Shown piece after piece: positions 22,340 through 32,872 of a stretch of DNA of 64,000 nucleotides. The first letter of the stretch is position 1. Every line of letters starts with the position of its first letter. Origin of the DNA: Fragum whitleyi (Eukaryota; Mollusca; Bivalvia; Cardiida; Cardiidae). The translations under genes were made by a program, and so were the position numbers. Location: assembly GCA_948146395.1 (NCBI GenBank), contig OX411543.1:20547459-20611458 (forward strand), given 5' to 3'. The notes under the pieces were generated by a model that saw only the letters and a program-made list of their open reading frames with translations, did no database searches and was not told the DNA's origin.

Positions 22340-22783
22340 TAAAAGATTCCTTTTTTCTTTCTAGGCAAAATCTAAGAACCTGAAACACAAAGCTTTCAAT
22401 AACTCAAAAGTCATTATGTGAAGAATTTTGGAAGAGTACCATAAGGCAATCCTGCATCCAAAATTTGACAGCTCTAGGCCTGATGAAGATTTTTGTAGAT
22501 TTTGGTCTCCGTTTCTTTGTAAAAAATGGGTACCCACAACACAGGGTTTACAATAATTAAGCCTCAATATTTGAAGTTTTTTGGTAGACTACCATAGGAT
22601 GATGCTGCAAGCAAAATTTCAAAGCTCCGTGCCTTTTGGTGGGGGAGGAGAAGATTTTTAATGACTTCCTCATTTGATTCTATGTAAAATTCGGATACCC
22701 ACAACGAAGGGCTAAAAAGTTATGGACATTCAGCGATTCTTATATCTCACTGTTAGCGCTTCGAGCTCAGGTGAGCTAAAATG
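22340..22783 (-). mobile_element. T1-like element, minus strand, 5' end and part of body
   Basis: The reverse complement starts CATTTTAGCTCACCTGAGC; its hairpin partner is diverged (CTCGAAGCGCT). The body shows two units of about 190 bp with plus-strand marks TACCATA(A/G)G(C/A)(A/T) and GGTACCCACAACACAGGG. No 3' end was found between here and the end of T2-a at 21910; 21911-22340 shows nothing else. Confidence 0.5.
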
Positions 22784-23365
22784 AGCTCAAACACTGAATT
22801 GTCTATAGACGGGTTTCATTCATGTTTTCATTCATACTTTCTTCAGATAAATCGAGAAAAAGGTTCAGGTACCATTTATTGCAAAAACTTCAAATGTGAA
22901 AAATCACAATTATTTCAGAACACATTATAAAAAACTCATATTGGCAATTTGAATAGATTTATGTATTAAAAAGTCCATAAACTAAATAGAAACATAATAT
23001 AAACTGAACATCTGACATAAAACCGTATTTATTCTAATAATCGCCCATATTCTAATAATCGCCCATCCCCCAAAACACCACCCAAACTCGGACATTTGAA
23101 GACCAAATTTTGGGAAAAAGTTGGCAACTCTAATAATCGCCCATCACCCGATCCGAGAAAGTGCAATCTTCCCAATTTTTCAACAAATAGTTCAAAATTC
23201 ATGCAAACAGCTTCGACAAATACCAAAAAATATGATGATTAAGATGAACTGGGATTCATTTACGAGATTTTCTAAAGATCGGGAAACGCTTGTGTTTCTT
23301 TTGTGTAAGCGATGGTAGTGACAGGATAATTAATCAGATTTTAATAACCTTGTTAATGTTTTTTT

Positions 23366-25891
23366 TTAGCTCGCCCGGGACGAAAGTCTCGGAAGAGCTA
23401 ATGTCATACCCTCGGATGTCAGCGTCGGCATCAGCATCGGCGTCGGTGTCGGCGTCCGCATTAGGTTAAAGTTTTTTATTTCTATCATTATTTAGCCTAG
23501 AGGCTTTATTGTTTACAGAAACACTCATTAGGGCATAGGCTTTCATTTGAGACCAACATCCATGTCGAAATGACCTTTATACTGTGACCTTGACCCTTTC
23601 AAAAAAACTTTAACCAAAAACTTTAACCAAAAACTTCAACAAAAAAAACTTTAACCTTGCTTATATTTTCTGTAAGCTTTAAACTAGAGACATCATTACT
23701 TCATATGCACACTCATTAGGTGATAGGCTTTCACCATAGACAAAGGTCCTTGACAATTTGACCTTGACCTTGACCCTTTGTGGACTTTAAACTTTAACCA
23801 AAAACTTTAACCTTGCATATATTTTTTTAATGCTCTAACCTAGGGACATCATAGCTTCATATATATACTCACCAGGTGATAGGCTTTCACCAGAACCCAA
23901 GGTCCTTCACAATTTGACCTTGACCTTTACCATTTGTGGACTTAGAAAAACTTTAACTGAAAACTTTAACCAAAAACTTTAATCTTGCTTATATTTATAC
24001 CCCCCACCTACGAAGTAGAGGGGGGTATATTGGTTTCACCATGTCTGTCTGTCCGTCCATCCGTCCGTCCATCCGTCCGTCCATCTGTCCATCCGTCCGT
24101 CCGTAGACCTTTTCGTTTCCGGACTCTAACTCAAGAACCAAATGACCTACAATCATGAAACTTTATACAAATGTTCCTTTTGACCCAAGGAAGTGCCCTA
24201 TTGTTTTTGGGTCATATAGGTCAAAGGTCAAGGTCACAGTCAGCCTTCGTTCAATTTTCGTTTCTGGACTCTAACTCAAGAACCAAGTGGCCTACAATCA
24301 TGAAACGTTATACAAATGTTCCTTATGACCCAAGGAAGTGCCCTATTGTTTTTGGGTTACATAGGTCAAAGGTCAAGGTCACAGTAAATTTTCGTTCAAT
24401 TTTAGTTTCCGGACTCTAACTTGAGAACCAAGTGACCTACATGCATGAAACTTTATGCAAATAATGCTTATGATCCAAGGAAGTGCCCTACTTTAATCTT
24501 GCTTATATTTATACCCCCCACCTACGAAGAAGAGGGGGGTATATTGGTTTCACCATGTCCATCCGTCCGTCCGTCCGTCCGTAGACCTTTTCGTTTTCGG
24601 ACTCTAACTCAAGAACCAAATGACCTACAATCATGAAACTTTATACAAATGTTCCTTATGACCCAAGAAAGTGCCCTATTGTTTTTGGGTCATATAGGTC
24701 AAAGGTCAAGGTCACAGTCAGCCTTCGTTCAATTTTCGTTTCTGGACTCTAACTCAAGAACCAAGTGGCCTACAATCATGAAACGTTATACAAATGTTCC
24801 TTATGACCCAAGGAAGTGCCCTATTGTTTTTGGGTTACATAGGTCAAAGGTCAAGGTCACAGTAAATTTTCGTTCAATTTTAGTTTCCGGACTCTAACTT
24901 GAGAACCAAGTGACCTACATGCATGAAACTTTATGCAAATAATGCTTATGATCCAAGGATGTGCCCTATCATTTTTGGGTCATATAGGTCAAAGGTCAAG
25001 GTCACAGTCAATTTTTGTTCAATTTTCATTTCTCGATTCTTAACTCAAAAACCAAGCGACCTAGAATCATGAAACTTCATGCAAATGCTGCATATGACCT
25101 CAATATTAGTTACAAACACATCCTGCACTAATAGCACTTACATTCTGACAAAGCGCTTGTGGGGGGTATTAGTCCGCTCTGCGACAGTTCTAGTTTCTGA
25201 ATGCTTTAACCTAGGGACATCATTACTTCATAAACATACTCGTTAGGTGATAGGCTTTTGTGAGAGATCAAGGTCCTTGATAATTTGACCTTGACCTTTA
25301 AAGAACTTCAAAATACTTTAACCGAAATTCTTTTACCAAAAACTTTAACCTTGCTTATATTTTCTGAATGCTTTAACCTAGGGACATCATTACTTCATAT
25401 ACATAGTCACCAGATGAAAGGCTTTCACCAGAAACCAAGGGTCTTGACAATTTGACTTGACCTTTTATGGACCTGGAAAAACTTAAACTGAAAAACTTTA
25501 ACCAAAAATTTAACCTTGCTTATATTACATTATTACTTCATACACATACTCACTAGGTGATAGGCTTCTACAGAGACCAAGGTCCTTCACAATTTGACCT
25601 TGATCTTGACCTTTTGTGGACTTAGAAAAATTTTAAAGAAAAACTTTATGTTTGATACAAAGAAATTCCATTGGTAACCTCATCTGCTTGTAGGCTTTCA
25701 CTTTACCCAACCTTACACATGCAATTAAAACAAAAAAGTTTTTATATTTCTTAATTACTACTCAAACAGATATATATTAGATCATGGACTTTAACATTGA
25801 GAAACCACTTTGAACTTTGGTCTTCGGTCAAGCGCTGTTTGTGACAAGCAGCTGTTTGGGCGAGCTACGTTGTCTGCGGACAACTCTTGTT
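23366..25891 (+). mobile_element. T8: Helentron-like element with nested T7
   Basis: The 5' arm TAGCTCGCCC lies in a hairpin closed by GGAAGAGCTAA, followed by a GTCGGC-rich tract. The body consists of about 165 bp units (CTAGGGACATCATTACTTCAT, GTGATAGGCTTTCACC, TTGACCTTGACC). The 3' end has GGGCGAGCTA (perfect complement), hairpin GTTGTCTGCGGACAAC and TCTTGTT. T7 interrupts a body unit at TTGCTTATATT | CTGAATGC. Confidence 0.75.
23995..25195 (+). mobile_element. T7: Helentron-like element with internal 514 bp tandem duplication
   Basis: The 5' arm ATACCCCCCAC pairs locally with GAGGGGGGTAT and the 3' end has GTGGGGGGTAT followed by GTCCGCTCTGCGAC and CTAGTT. Body units of about 145 bp carry CGGACTCTAACT(C/T)AAGAACC and AGGTCAAAGGTCAAGGTCAC. 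The block 23976-24489 is repeated at 24490-25003; the duplicated piece includes 19 bp of T8 flank (ACTTTAATCTTGCTTATAT) left of the T7 start. The two 82-codon frames at 24171 and 24649 are products of this duplication, not genes. Confidence 0.75.
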
Positions 25892-26591
25892 ATCTTAAAC
25901 ACTGATTATCAAAAATATTTTCTAAATCGGATGCCTAAGACAGAATGCGTGTATGATTTCAGGTCAGTTATCGCCACGACGTTTTCAGCACCCACTGATG
26001 GAAAAATTAAAACTTTTTGTCCAAAACAACTATTTTTCAATCCAAAATTACAATATTCTTAAGAAACAATGGAATAGAAAGAATTTACCGATATTCAATG
26101 ATATTTGTTTCAAATCTGAAAATAAATCCGAGTAGCAATCTGGTCACTATTACTATACTTAGCAAAAAAATAAAATTAACATACTTCTTGGTCTGTTTTG
26201 ACTTACAGTGACTATACTCTTACTTTATTGACATTTGCTAGTCAAGCTAACGACAGAGACTACACAGACGCAGGATTTTGCACGATTGAAGCGAGCCCCG
26301 CCTAGTGCGTCTGTCACTTCCGGTTTTGGTCACATACTCGTGTTGAGCTACCCAAAGTTCATTTTGTGCGCTTTTTGTTACTCAGTCACACTCATTCCAT
26401 AGCATTGGCACGAAAAAACAAAAATGTTTGCACATTTTCATTGAAACGAGTATGCCACAGCAATAAAAAAAGCAGAAATCAGACTACTGGTATGCATAGA
26501 GCATGCATGTCTGTTTATAACGCCACTCTTAAGTTTGGCTGCAAGGGACAGGCAATTCACAATTTAACATCTTTGTTTAGAACTGCCAAGC

Positions 26592-26690
26592 TTTCGTGCT
26601 CACGTCGGATTATTCCAGTTTAATACAGAAGTGTTTGCGCCCAACATGACCTTAGCTGTCGACGGGCCATAAAACGACATTCATTCATTC
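26592..26690 (+). mobile_element. SINE-D, 99 bp, with 16 bp target duplication
   Basis: It is flanked by TTTAGAACTGCCAAGC at 26576-26591 and 26691-26706. The right end GCCATAAAACGACATTCATT with an (ATTC)n tail is typical of tRNA-derived SINE tails. The right-hand E copy (near 42545) lacks it, confirming the insertion. It is probably 5'-truncated, because no box B is recognisable. Confidence 0.7.
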
Positions 26691-26706
26691 TTTAGAACTG
26701 CCAAGC

Positions 26707-26992
26707 CCAGTTAGGACAGTAGAAACCGTCTGGTTTTAAAAGATGGGGTAGTTGGTTTGATCCTCGGTTCGACCATATTTCATCCAATATTTGACAAATG
26801 GCATTGCGATTAGTGTCATTTGTCTCCCACAGAATGTGCGAATGATACGCCTAAGCTAGAAGGGCAACCGGTGGCTCAGATGAAATGTTCTAGTCTAGCA
26901 GTGAGACACAACAAGAAACTATGGCTAGGTGCACCAGCCTATGAATTTTACATTTAAATCTATTGAAAGCAACGTTAATACCCATCTATAAT
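26707..26992 (+). mobile_element. SINE-B3
   Basis: The head shows a decayed box B (GGTTTGATCCTCGGTTCG area). The body has TGTCATTTGTCTCCCACAG, GATACGCCTAAGC, GGTGGCTCAGATGAAATG and AGAAACTATGGCTAGGTGC, matching the reverse complement of SINE-B1 and B2, and the tail is TATTGAAAGCAACGTTAATACCC-like (diverged). It occupies the equivalent site in element E as SINE-B2 does in the other copy, so it predates E's amplification. Confidence 0.65.
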
Positions 26993-26994
26993 TT

Positions 26995-28838
26995 TTAGCT
27001 CACCTGAGCAGGAAGTGCTCAAGGTGAGCTATTGTGGTTAGGTGGGTGTCCATCGTGCGTCGTGCGATGTCCGTCGTCAACATTTGCCTTGTATGCACTC
27101 TAGAGGCTACATTTTTGGCCCGATCAACTTGAATTTTGGTCAGAATGATTGTCTTGATAAATTCTCGGACGAGTTCGAAATTGGGTCAACTGGGGTCAAA
27201 AACTAGGTCACAGGGTCAAATCTAAGAAAAACCTTGTAGGCACTCTAGTGGCCATGTTTATTGCCAGATCAAACTGAAATTTGGTCAAAATGATTGTTTT
27301 GATGAAATCTTGGACAAGTTCAAAATTGGGTCAACTGGGGTCAAAAACTAGGTCACTGGGTCAAATCTAAGAAAAACCTTGTAGGCACTCTAGAGGCCAC
27401 ATTTTTTGCCCGATCAACCTTAATTTTGGTCAGAAAAATTGTCTTGATGAAATCTCTGATAAGTTCGAAATTGGGTCAACCGGAATCAAAAACTAGGTCA
27501 AGGGGTCAAATCTAAGAAAACCTTGTATGCACTTTAGGGGCCACATTTTTGCTCGATCAACCTGAAAGTTGGTCAGAATGATTGTCTTGATGAAATCTTA
27601 TGACAAGTTTGAAATTGTGTCATCTGGTGTCAAAAACTAGGTCACAGGGTCAAATCTAAGAAAAACCTTGTTTGCACTCTAGAGGCCACAATTTTTGGCC
27701 AATCAACCTGACATTTGGTCAGAATGATTGTCTTGATAAAATCTCGGACAAGTTTGAAATTGGGTCAACTGGGGTCAAAAACTAGGTCACGGGGTCAAAT
27801 CTAAGAAAAACCTTGTATGCACTCTAGAGGCCACATTTTTTGCCAGATCAATCTGACATTTGGTCAGAATAATTGTCTTGATGCAATCTCGGATGAGTTC
27901 GAAATTGGGTCATCTGGGGTCAAAAACTAGGTCATGGGGTCAAATCTAATAAAAACCTTGTATGCACTCTACAGGCCACATTTTTTGCCCGATCAACCTG
28001 AATTTTGGTCAGAATGATTGTCTTGATGAAAACTCGGACAAGTTCGAAATTGGGTCAACTGGGGTCAAAAACTAGGTCACGGGGTCAAATCTAAGAAACA
28101 CCTTGTATGCACTCTAGAGGCCACATTTTTTGCCAGATCAATTTGAAATTTGGTCAGAATGATTGTCTTGATGAAATCTCGGACGAGTTTGAAATTGGGT
28201 CAACTGGAGACAAAAAATAGGTCACGGGGTAAAATCTAAGAAAACCTTGTATGCACTCTAGAGAGCACATTTTTTGCCCGATTAACCTGAAATTTGGTCA
28301 GAATGGTTGTCTTGATGAAATCTTGAATGAGTTCAAAATTGGGTCAACCAGGGTGAAAAACTAGGTCACGGTGTCAAATCTAAGAAAAACCTTGTATGCA
28401 CTCTAGAGGCCACATTTTTTGGTCGATCAACCTGAATTTTGGTCAGAATGATTGTCTTGATGAAATCTTGCGACAAGTTTGAAATTGGGTCATCTGGGGT
28501 CAAAAACTAGGTCACAGGGTCAAATCTAAGAAAAACCTTGTTTGCACTCTAGAGGCCACAATTTTTGGCCAATCAACCTGACATTTGGTCAGAATGATTG
28601 TCAAGATGAAATCTCGGATGAGATCAAACTTTGATCATCTGGGGTTAAAAAATAGGTCTCGAAATCAATTATAAAAATCCTTGTTAGTCAACCTTAAAAT
28701 TGTAAAAAACGGATTCTCAAGTTGTATAGAAGCAACAGCTTTGTTTAGCTCAGTCATTCATCATTCTATTTCTCATTCTTCTTTTAAGACAGTTCATTCA
28801 GGTGAGCGATTAAGGGCCACTATGGCCCTCTTGTTTAA
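26995..28838 (+). mobile_element. T1-c: Helentron-like element with 12 tandem monomers
   Basis: The start TTAGCTCACCTGAGC pairs locally with GTGCTCAAGGTGAGC. About twelve monomers of about 145 bp (27085-28680) carry CCTTGTATGCACTCTAGAGG, GGTCAGAATGATTGTCTTGA and GGGGTCAAAAACTAGGTCAC. The 3' end has TCAGGTGAGCG, hairpin AGGGCCACTATGGCCCT and CTTGTT. Ends are T1 but the monomer and the terminal hairpin differ from T1-a, so one set of termini carries different cargo. Confidence 0.8.
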
Positions 28839-29023
28839 ATTGACCCCTTTGTCCTTTGACCACCGATAACTCTCATTTTACAGACACCCGGTGCTGAACC
28901 TTCCATAAACCAACAGAAATTACTTTCAAGTTTCATGTAATAGTAACATTTTTATTTCATAAGGCTTAATAGCGACACTACCGCTCTTTGTAAGTCATGT
29001 AAAGTTTCTTTTTTTGCTAAGTA

Positions 29024-30837
29024 TAGTTTTGTGTCGCAACAAGGTAAAGGATGAGGAACAGTTTATTTTCGCAGACGGTGAACAGGTGATCAAAGACGCT
29101 GACGGCTATTTTTGGAAGTGTTACCAGAGCTTTTATGCGCCTTACATTTGTCCGGGGAGATGTCAAACCCTTTTATAACTATTATTTAGCCGTCTCTTTT
29201 TGGTTTTGTTACGGATTCTAATACTGAGGAAAACGGAGTTCTTAATTTTAATTTTCGCATGGGTAGGCGATCCAACTACCCATCATTTCCTGTTGTGGCT
29301 TAATTTAGTTCTTGTCGTTTCGCGAAAAATGTAAGAGAGGCAAACAATCGAATAGAATTAAAATGCGAAATGTAAATTAAGTGCGTACAATAGCTATGAC
29401 CATATGTAGTTATGATCATTTGGAGTCAGGACACACAGTATTTATTTTTATATCTACAAAAAAGAAGAATAATACAATTTTCTGAAACTAGAGAATCAGT
29501 TATTGAACACTACAAACATTCATTATCAAATAATTTCAGTCAGCTTCGCCCGAAATCTGTGTTAGTCAGTCTGAAAAAGAATGAAGATGGGTAAAATAAT
29601 TGACATTTAAATACGTTCGTCTGGCATAAGTTTCTTGCTCTATTGAATAGAGCTCCTCATACAAAATAGCAAGATCGTTGATGCTATATCTTGCCGAAGT
29701 CAACATTTTTTTTCGGTGACCATATCAGAAGGGGAATTGTTTTGCTATCTAATGATTAATTAATAATGAATTCACTTCAGAAATTGTTTAATAGTAGAAT
29801 ATAAATACATTTGCGAGAACCCCTTGGAATCAAAGTGGGGTTATGTAAAGCAGCGTATTACTCCATTTATTGAGGAGAAATCCCGTCGAGAATAAACAAA
29901 TGTCAAGGTCTGAGTAGTGTCATTATTTTGCGTCTTTGTTCCCCGTTTATGGAAATTTATTTAGTATTTACCAAATATGTATGGGACATTATAGGTTCAT
30001 ACATAGGAAGTTGGAATTATTCCCCAACTGCATCAATCATGACTATTCTAATAAACACCCGAGCAATTATTAGAATAAATACGGTATTTAACCTCTGTTT
30101 AAACCAAACTGAAATTAAAACTCATTTTAACTTGTAACAAGACTTGCATCTGGCATTATCTGCTGGATATGAATCATTTCCATATTGAACTTTGATGTAT
30201 ATCCCAGTATATTACTAACAAAATAAGGCTGTCTCAAATGTTACGTCCGACAGACATAAATTGTCCACTTGTCTGTATAACATATAAGTTTTACGTCCAA
30301 AAATTACGGGTGATCATGTATTTCTGCAAAATCATCCATTTAAATTCATGACGGTGAATGTTTTACATCTTTTAGGGGAAACGGGAGAAAATCAGAGGGA
30401 AAATATTGTCAAGACATAAGCCTTAATCATTTATATTTCATTATTTCGAACCTGCTTGTCAGATCATGGCTCGTCACCATCGAAGACAAACTTTTCTTTA
30501 CATCACGTCTGTCTACACATAATGATTCAGCCATGTTTGTTTATACTGGAAGTGCTGCAAACGGATGCGCGGAAAGTAAGTGCAGACTGTGAAGGATCCA
30601 ATATGCAGCAAAATCAGGCTGCGTTCGATATAACATTCCGACGGTCGAACAAACATCGAGACAGAAACAAAATGACGCTTAAAAAGATGCGAATAAATCT
30701 CTTTTGAATCTCAGTAATCAATAGAAAGTTTAAAATGTTTATTGTCATATATTTTTTTTCTTCATTTTTTAAGAAAATACAAATTAATATCTTTTTTTTT
30801 CCAGAGAAAAATAATGCATCAAATTCAGACCGTCTGG
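29024..30837. other. No gene recognised
   Basis: Apart from the right TIR of the 7 kb block (30066-30085) nothing is recognisable. Frames of 60-117 codons at 29412, 29928, 30456 and 30614 have no domain and no support. There is one pyrimidine-rich stretch at 30749-30803. Confidence 0.4.
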
Positions 30838-31404
30838 AGGACAGCAGACATTGCGAAAGACGTCGGACCGCGGACATTGTCCGATATTTTTGACTTCGGT
30901 CCGATTGAAAATTCGATACTGTCGGTCCGTATGTCCGACATATTTTGACCATTTTGCTTTTTTTCAATACCTCGCGTTTGCATAATTATGGAAGCTTATA
31001 ACCAAAATATTTGTCATACTGTTTGCGAGAAAATTGATAACAACAAAGTACAAAGGGACAGCACTATTATATCGTGTTTTCGCCGATTATTTCCCTTGAT
31101 TTGTAAACCGGAATGTGGTTGGCTGAAACAGGTATTGATTAGGCAATCGGAATAAATATTACTTTTACTGTCGTAGTATAATGGCGTCCCTTAAAAACTT
31201 CGAGGGTGCAAAGCCTGGTAAAAAAAGATGATTAGAGTGTCAGTCATGGTTTTATATCTTTAGAATAAAAAAGGTGGTTACATGTTATTTTTCCTTGTTT
31301 TTTTCGGTCTGACAGATTTGTTTTTGGTCTGACAGATTTTTCAAGCCTGTCAGAACGAATGTCTGACAGTTTTTTGAGCTTTCGCAATGTTGGACAGTTC
31401 ATGT
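30838..31404. mobile_element. Possible TIR element with GTCTGACA-type subterminal repeats
   Basis: ACATTGCGAAAG near 30846 and CTTTCGCAATGT near 31380 are inverted. The left 100 bp carry GTCGGACC, TCGGTCCG (twice) and TGTCCGACA; the right 100 bp carry GTCTGACAG (three times) and CCTGTCAGA. The layout resembles the hAT-like elements elsewhere in the window, but the termini are not exact and no target duplication is clear. Confidence 0.35.
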
Positions 31405-31438
31405 TACAAGCGACATGTTTATATTTCAAGCATCATTT

Positions 31439-32872
31439 TTAGCTCCACTGGCCGAAGGCCAGCGAGCTATTGTCATGGCGGAGTGTCCGTCGTGCGTGCG
31501 TGCGTCCGTGCTTGCGTCCATCCGTCCGTCTGTGCGTAAACTTTTTCTTTAAACATCTTCTCCTCCCAAACCAATGGGTGGATTTTAACAAAACTTGGTA
31601 GAAATGATCCTTGGGTGGCCCCCTTCTTAAATTGTTCAAAGAATTTTGATTGGCCCCAAAATATGGGCGTGGCAGGGCGTGGCATTTTTTCACCTTGAAA
31701 TCTTTAAAAATCTTCTCCTCCAAAACCATTGGGCCGATTTCAATGAAACTTGGCATGGATGTATCTTGGGTGACCCTTTACTTAAATTGTTCAAGAAATT
31801 TTGATTGGTCCATAAATATGGGCGTGGCAGGGCGGGGCTTATTTTGAGCCCGAAATCTTTGAACGACATCTCCTCCTGAACCACTGGGCCGATTTCAATG
31901 AAACTTTAACAGAATGTTCCTTGGGTGACCCTTTACTTAAATTGTTCAAGAAATTTTGATTGGTACATAAATATGGGCATGGCAGGGTGGGGCTTATTTT
32001 GAGCCCGAAATCTTTGAAAGACATCTCCTTCTGAACTACTGGGCCGATTTCAATGAAACTTTATCAGAATGTTCCTTAGGTGACCCTTTACTTAAATTGT
32101 TCAAGAAATTTTGATTGGTCCATAAATATGGGCCTGGCAGGGCGGGGCTATTTTCAGCCCAAATTCTTTGAATGACATCTCCTCCTGAACCACCGGGCTG
32201 ATTTCAATGAAACTTTAAGAGAATGTTCCTTAGGTGACCCTTTACTTAAATTGTTCAAGAAATTGTGATTTGACAAGAAATATGGGTGTGGCAGGGCGGG
32301 GCCTATTTTGAGCCCGAAATTTTCAAATGACATTTTCTCCTGAACCACTTGGCCGATTTCAATAAAATTTTACCAGAATGTTCCTTGAGTGTCTCTTTTC
32401 AAAAATTATTTGCTAAATTTTGATAGGCCTATAAATTTGGGCGTTGCAGGGCGGGGCTTATATTGAGGCCAAAATCTTTGAACGATATCTCCTCCGGAAC
32501 CACTCAGCTTATTTCAATGAAACATTACCAGAATGTTTCTTGGGTGACTATTTACATAAAATTGTTCAAGAAATTTTGATTGGTCCATAAATATGGGCAT
32601 GTCAGGTGGGGCCTATTTTCAGCCCGAAATCTTTGAACGACATCTTCTGAACCTTATGTTTTAATAAGATTGGTCAAGGGTTGCAGGTTCGTTGTGATTG
32701 AGTATTTTGGTGCAATATGGACCAGAACCATTTAATCATTACTAAATAGGTCTTAGGAGATTTTGGAGTGTTAATGTATTCATTTAAAGTAAGCTTTATT
32801 TAATGAAAGTCTAAAGATTTTAAAGCCAGTGGAGCGATACAGGCCCTCTTGGGCCTCTTGTTCATACTGAGT
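31439..32872 (+). mobile_element. T2-b: complete Helentron-like element
   Basis: The 5' end TTTAGCTCCACTGGCCGAAG pairs locally with GGCCAGCGAGCT; a GTCC/GTGC tract follows. The body is about nine units of about 150 bp with GAGCCCGAAATCTTTGAA, TGAACCACTGGGCCGATTTC and TAAATATGGGC. The 3' end has GCCAGTGGAGCG (perfect complement of the 5' arm), hairpin AGGCCCTCTTGGGCCT and CTTGTT. The minus-strand frames of 61-105 codons here are the body units read in reverse and are not genes. Confidence 0.8.

Larger units (their letters stand above)
26156..29023. mobile_element. Element E, left copy (TA-flanked TIR element)
   Basis: The ends TACTTAGCAAAAAAA (26156) and TTTTTTTGCTAAGTA (to 29023) are inverted, extend imperfectly to about 30 bp, and are each bordered by TA, the Tc1/mariner target. 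The unique interior (26190-26700 and 28840-29010) matches element E at 41829-44095 in reverse order and orientation. A SINE-D, a SINE-B and T1-c are inserted in this copy. No transposase gene is present; the net length is about 0.9 kb. Confidence 0.65.
23022..30085. mobile_element. Putative 7 kb TIR-bounded DNA element, heavily loaded with insertions
   Basis: ACCGTATTTATTCTAATAAT at 23022-23041 and its exact reverse complement at 30066-30085 form 20 bp inverted ends. Inside the left end TCTAATAATCGCCCA occurs three times (23033-23150); inside the right end the related TCTAATAAACACCCG occurs. Insertions (T8 with T7, element E with SINEs and T1-c) account for about 5.4 kb. No transposase remains. 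Superfamily not determined. Two independent ends of one family lying 7 kb apart is the alternative. Confidence 0.45.

Noticed and set aside
24171..24897. Two near-identical 82-codon plus-strand frames as a tandem gene pair
   Set aside because: They are T7 body units copied by the 514 bp duplication; the frames run through non-coding tandem repeats.
31439..32348. Series of related 61-105 codon minus-strand frames as a small gene family
   Set aside because: They correspond one-to-one with T2 body units read in reverse; periodicity explains the conserved translation.
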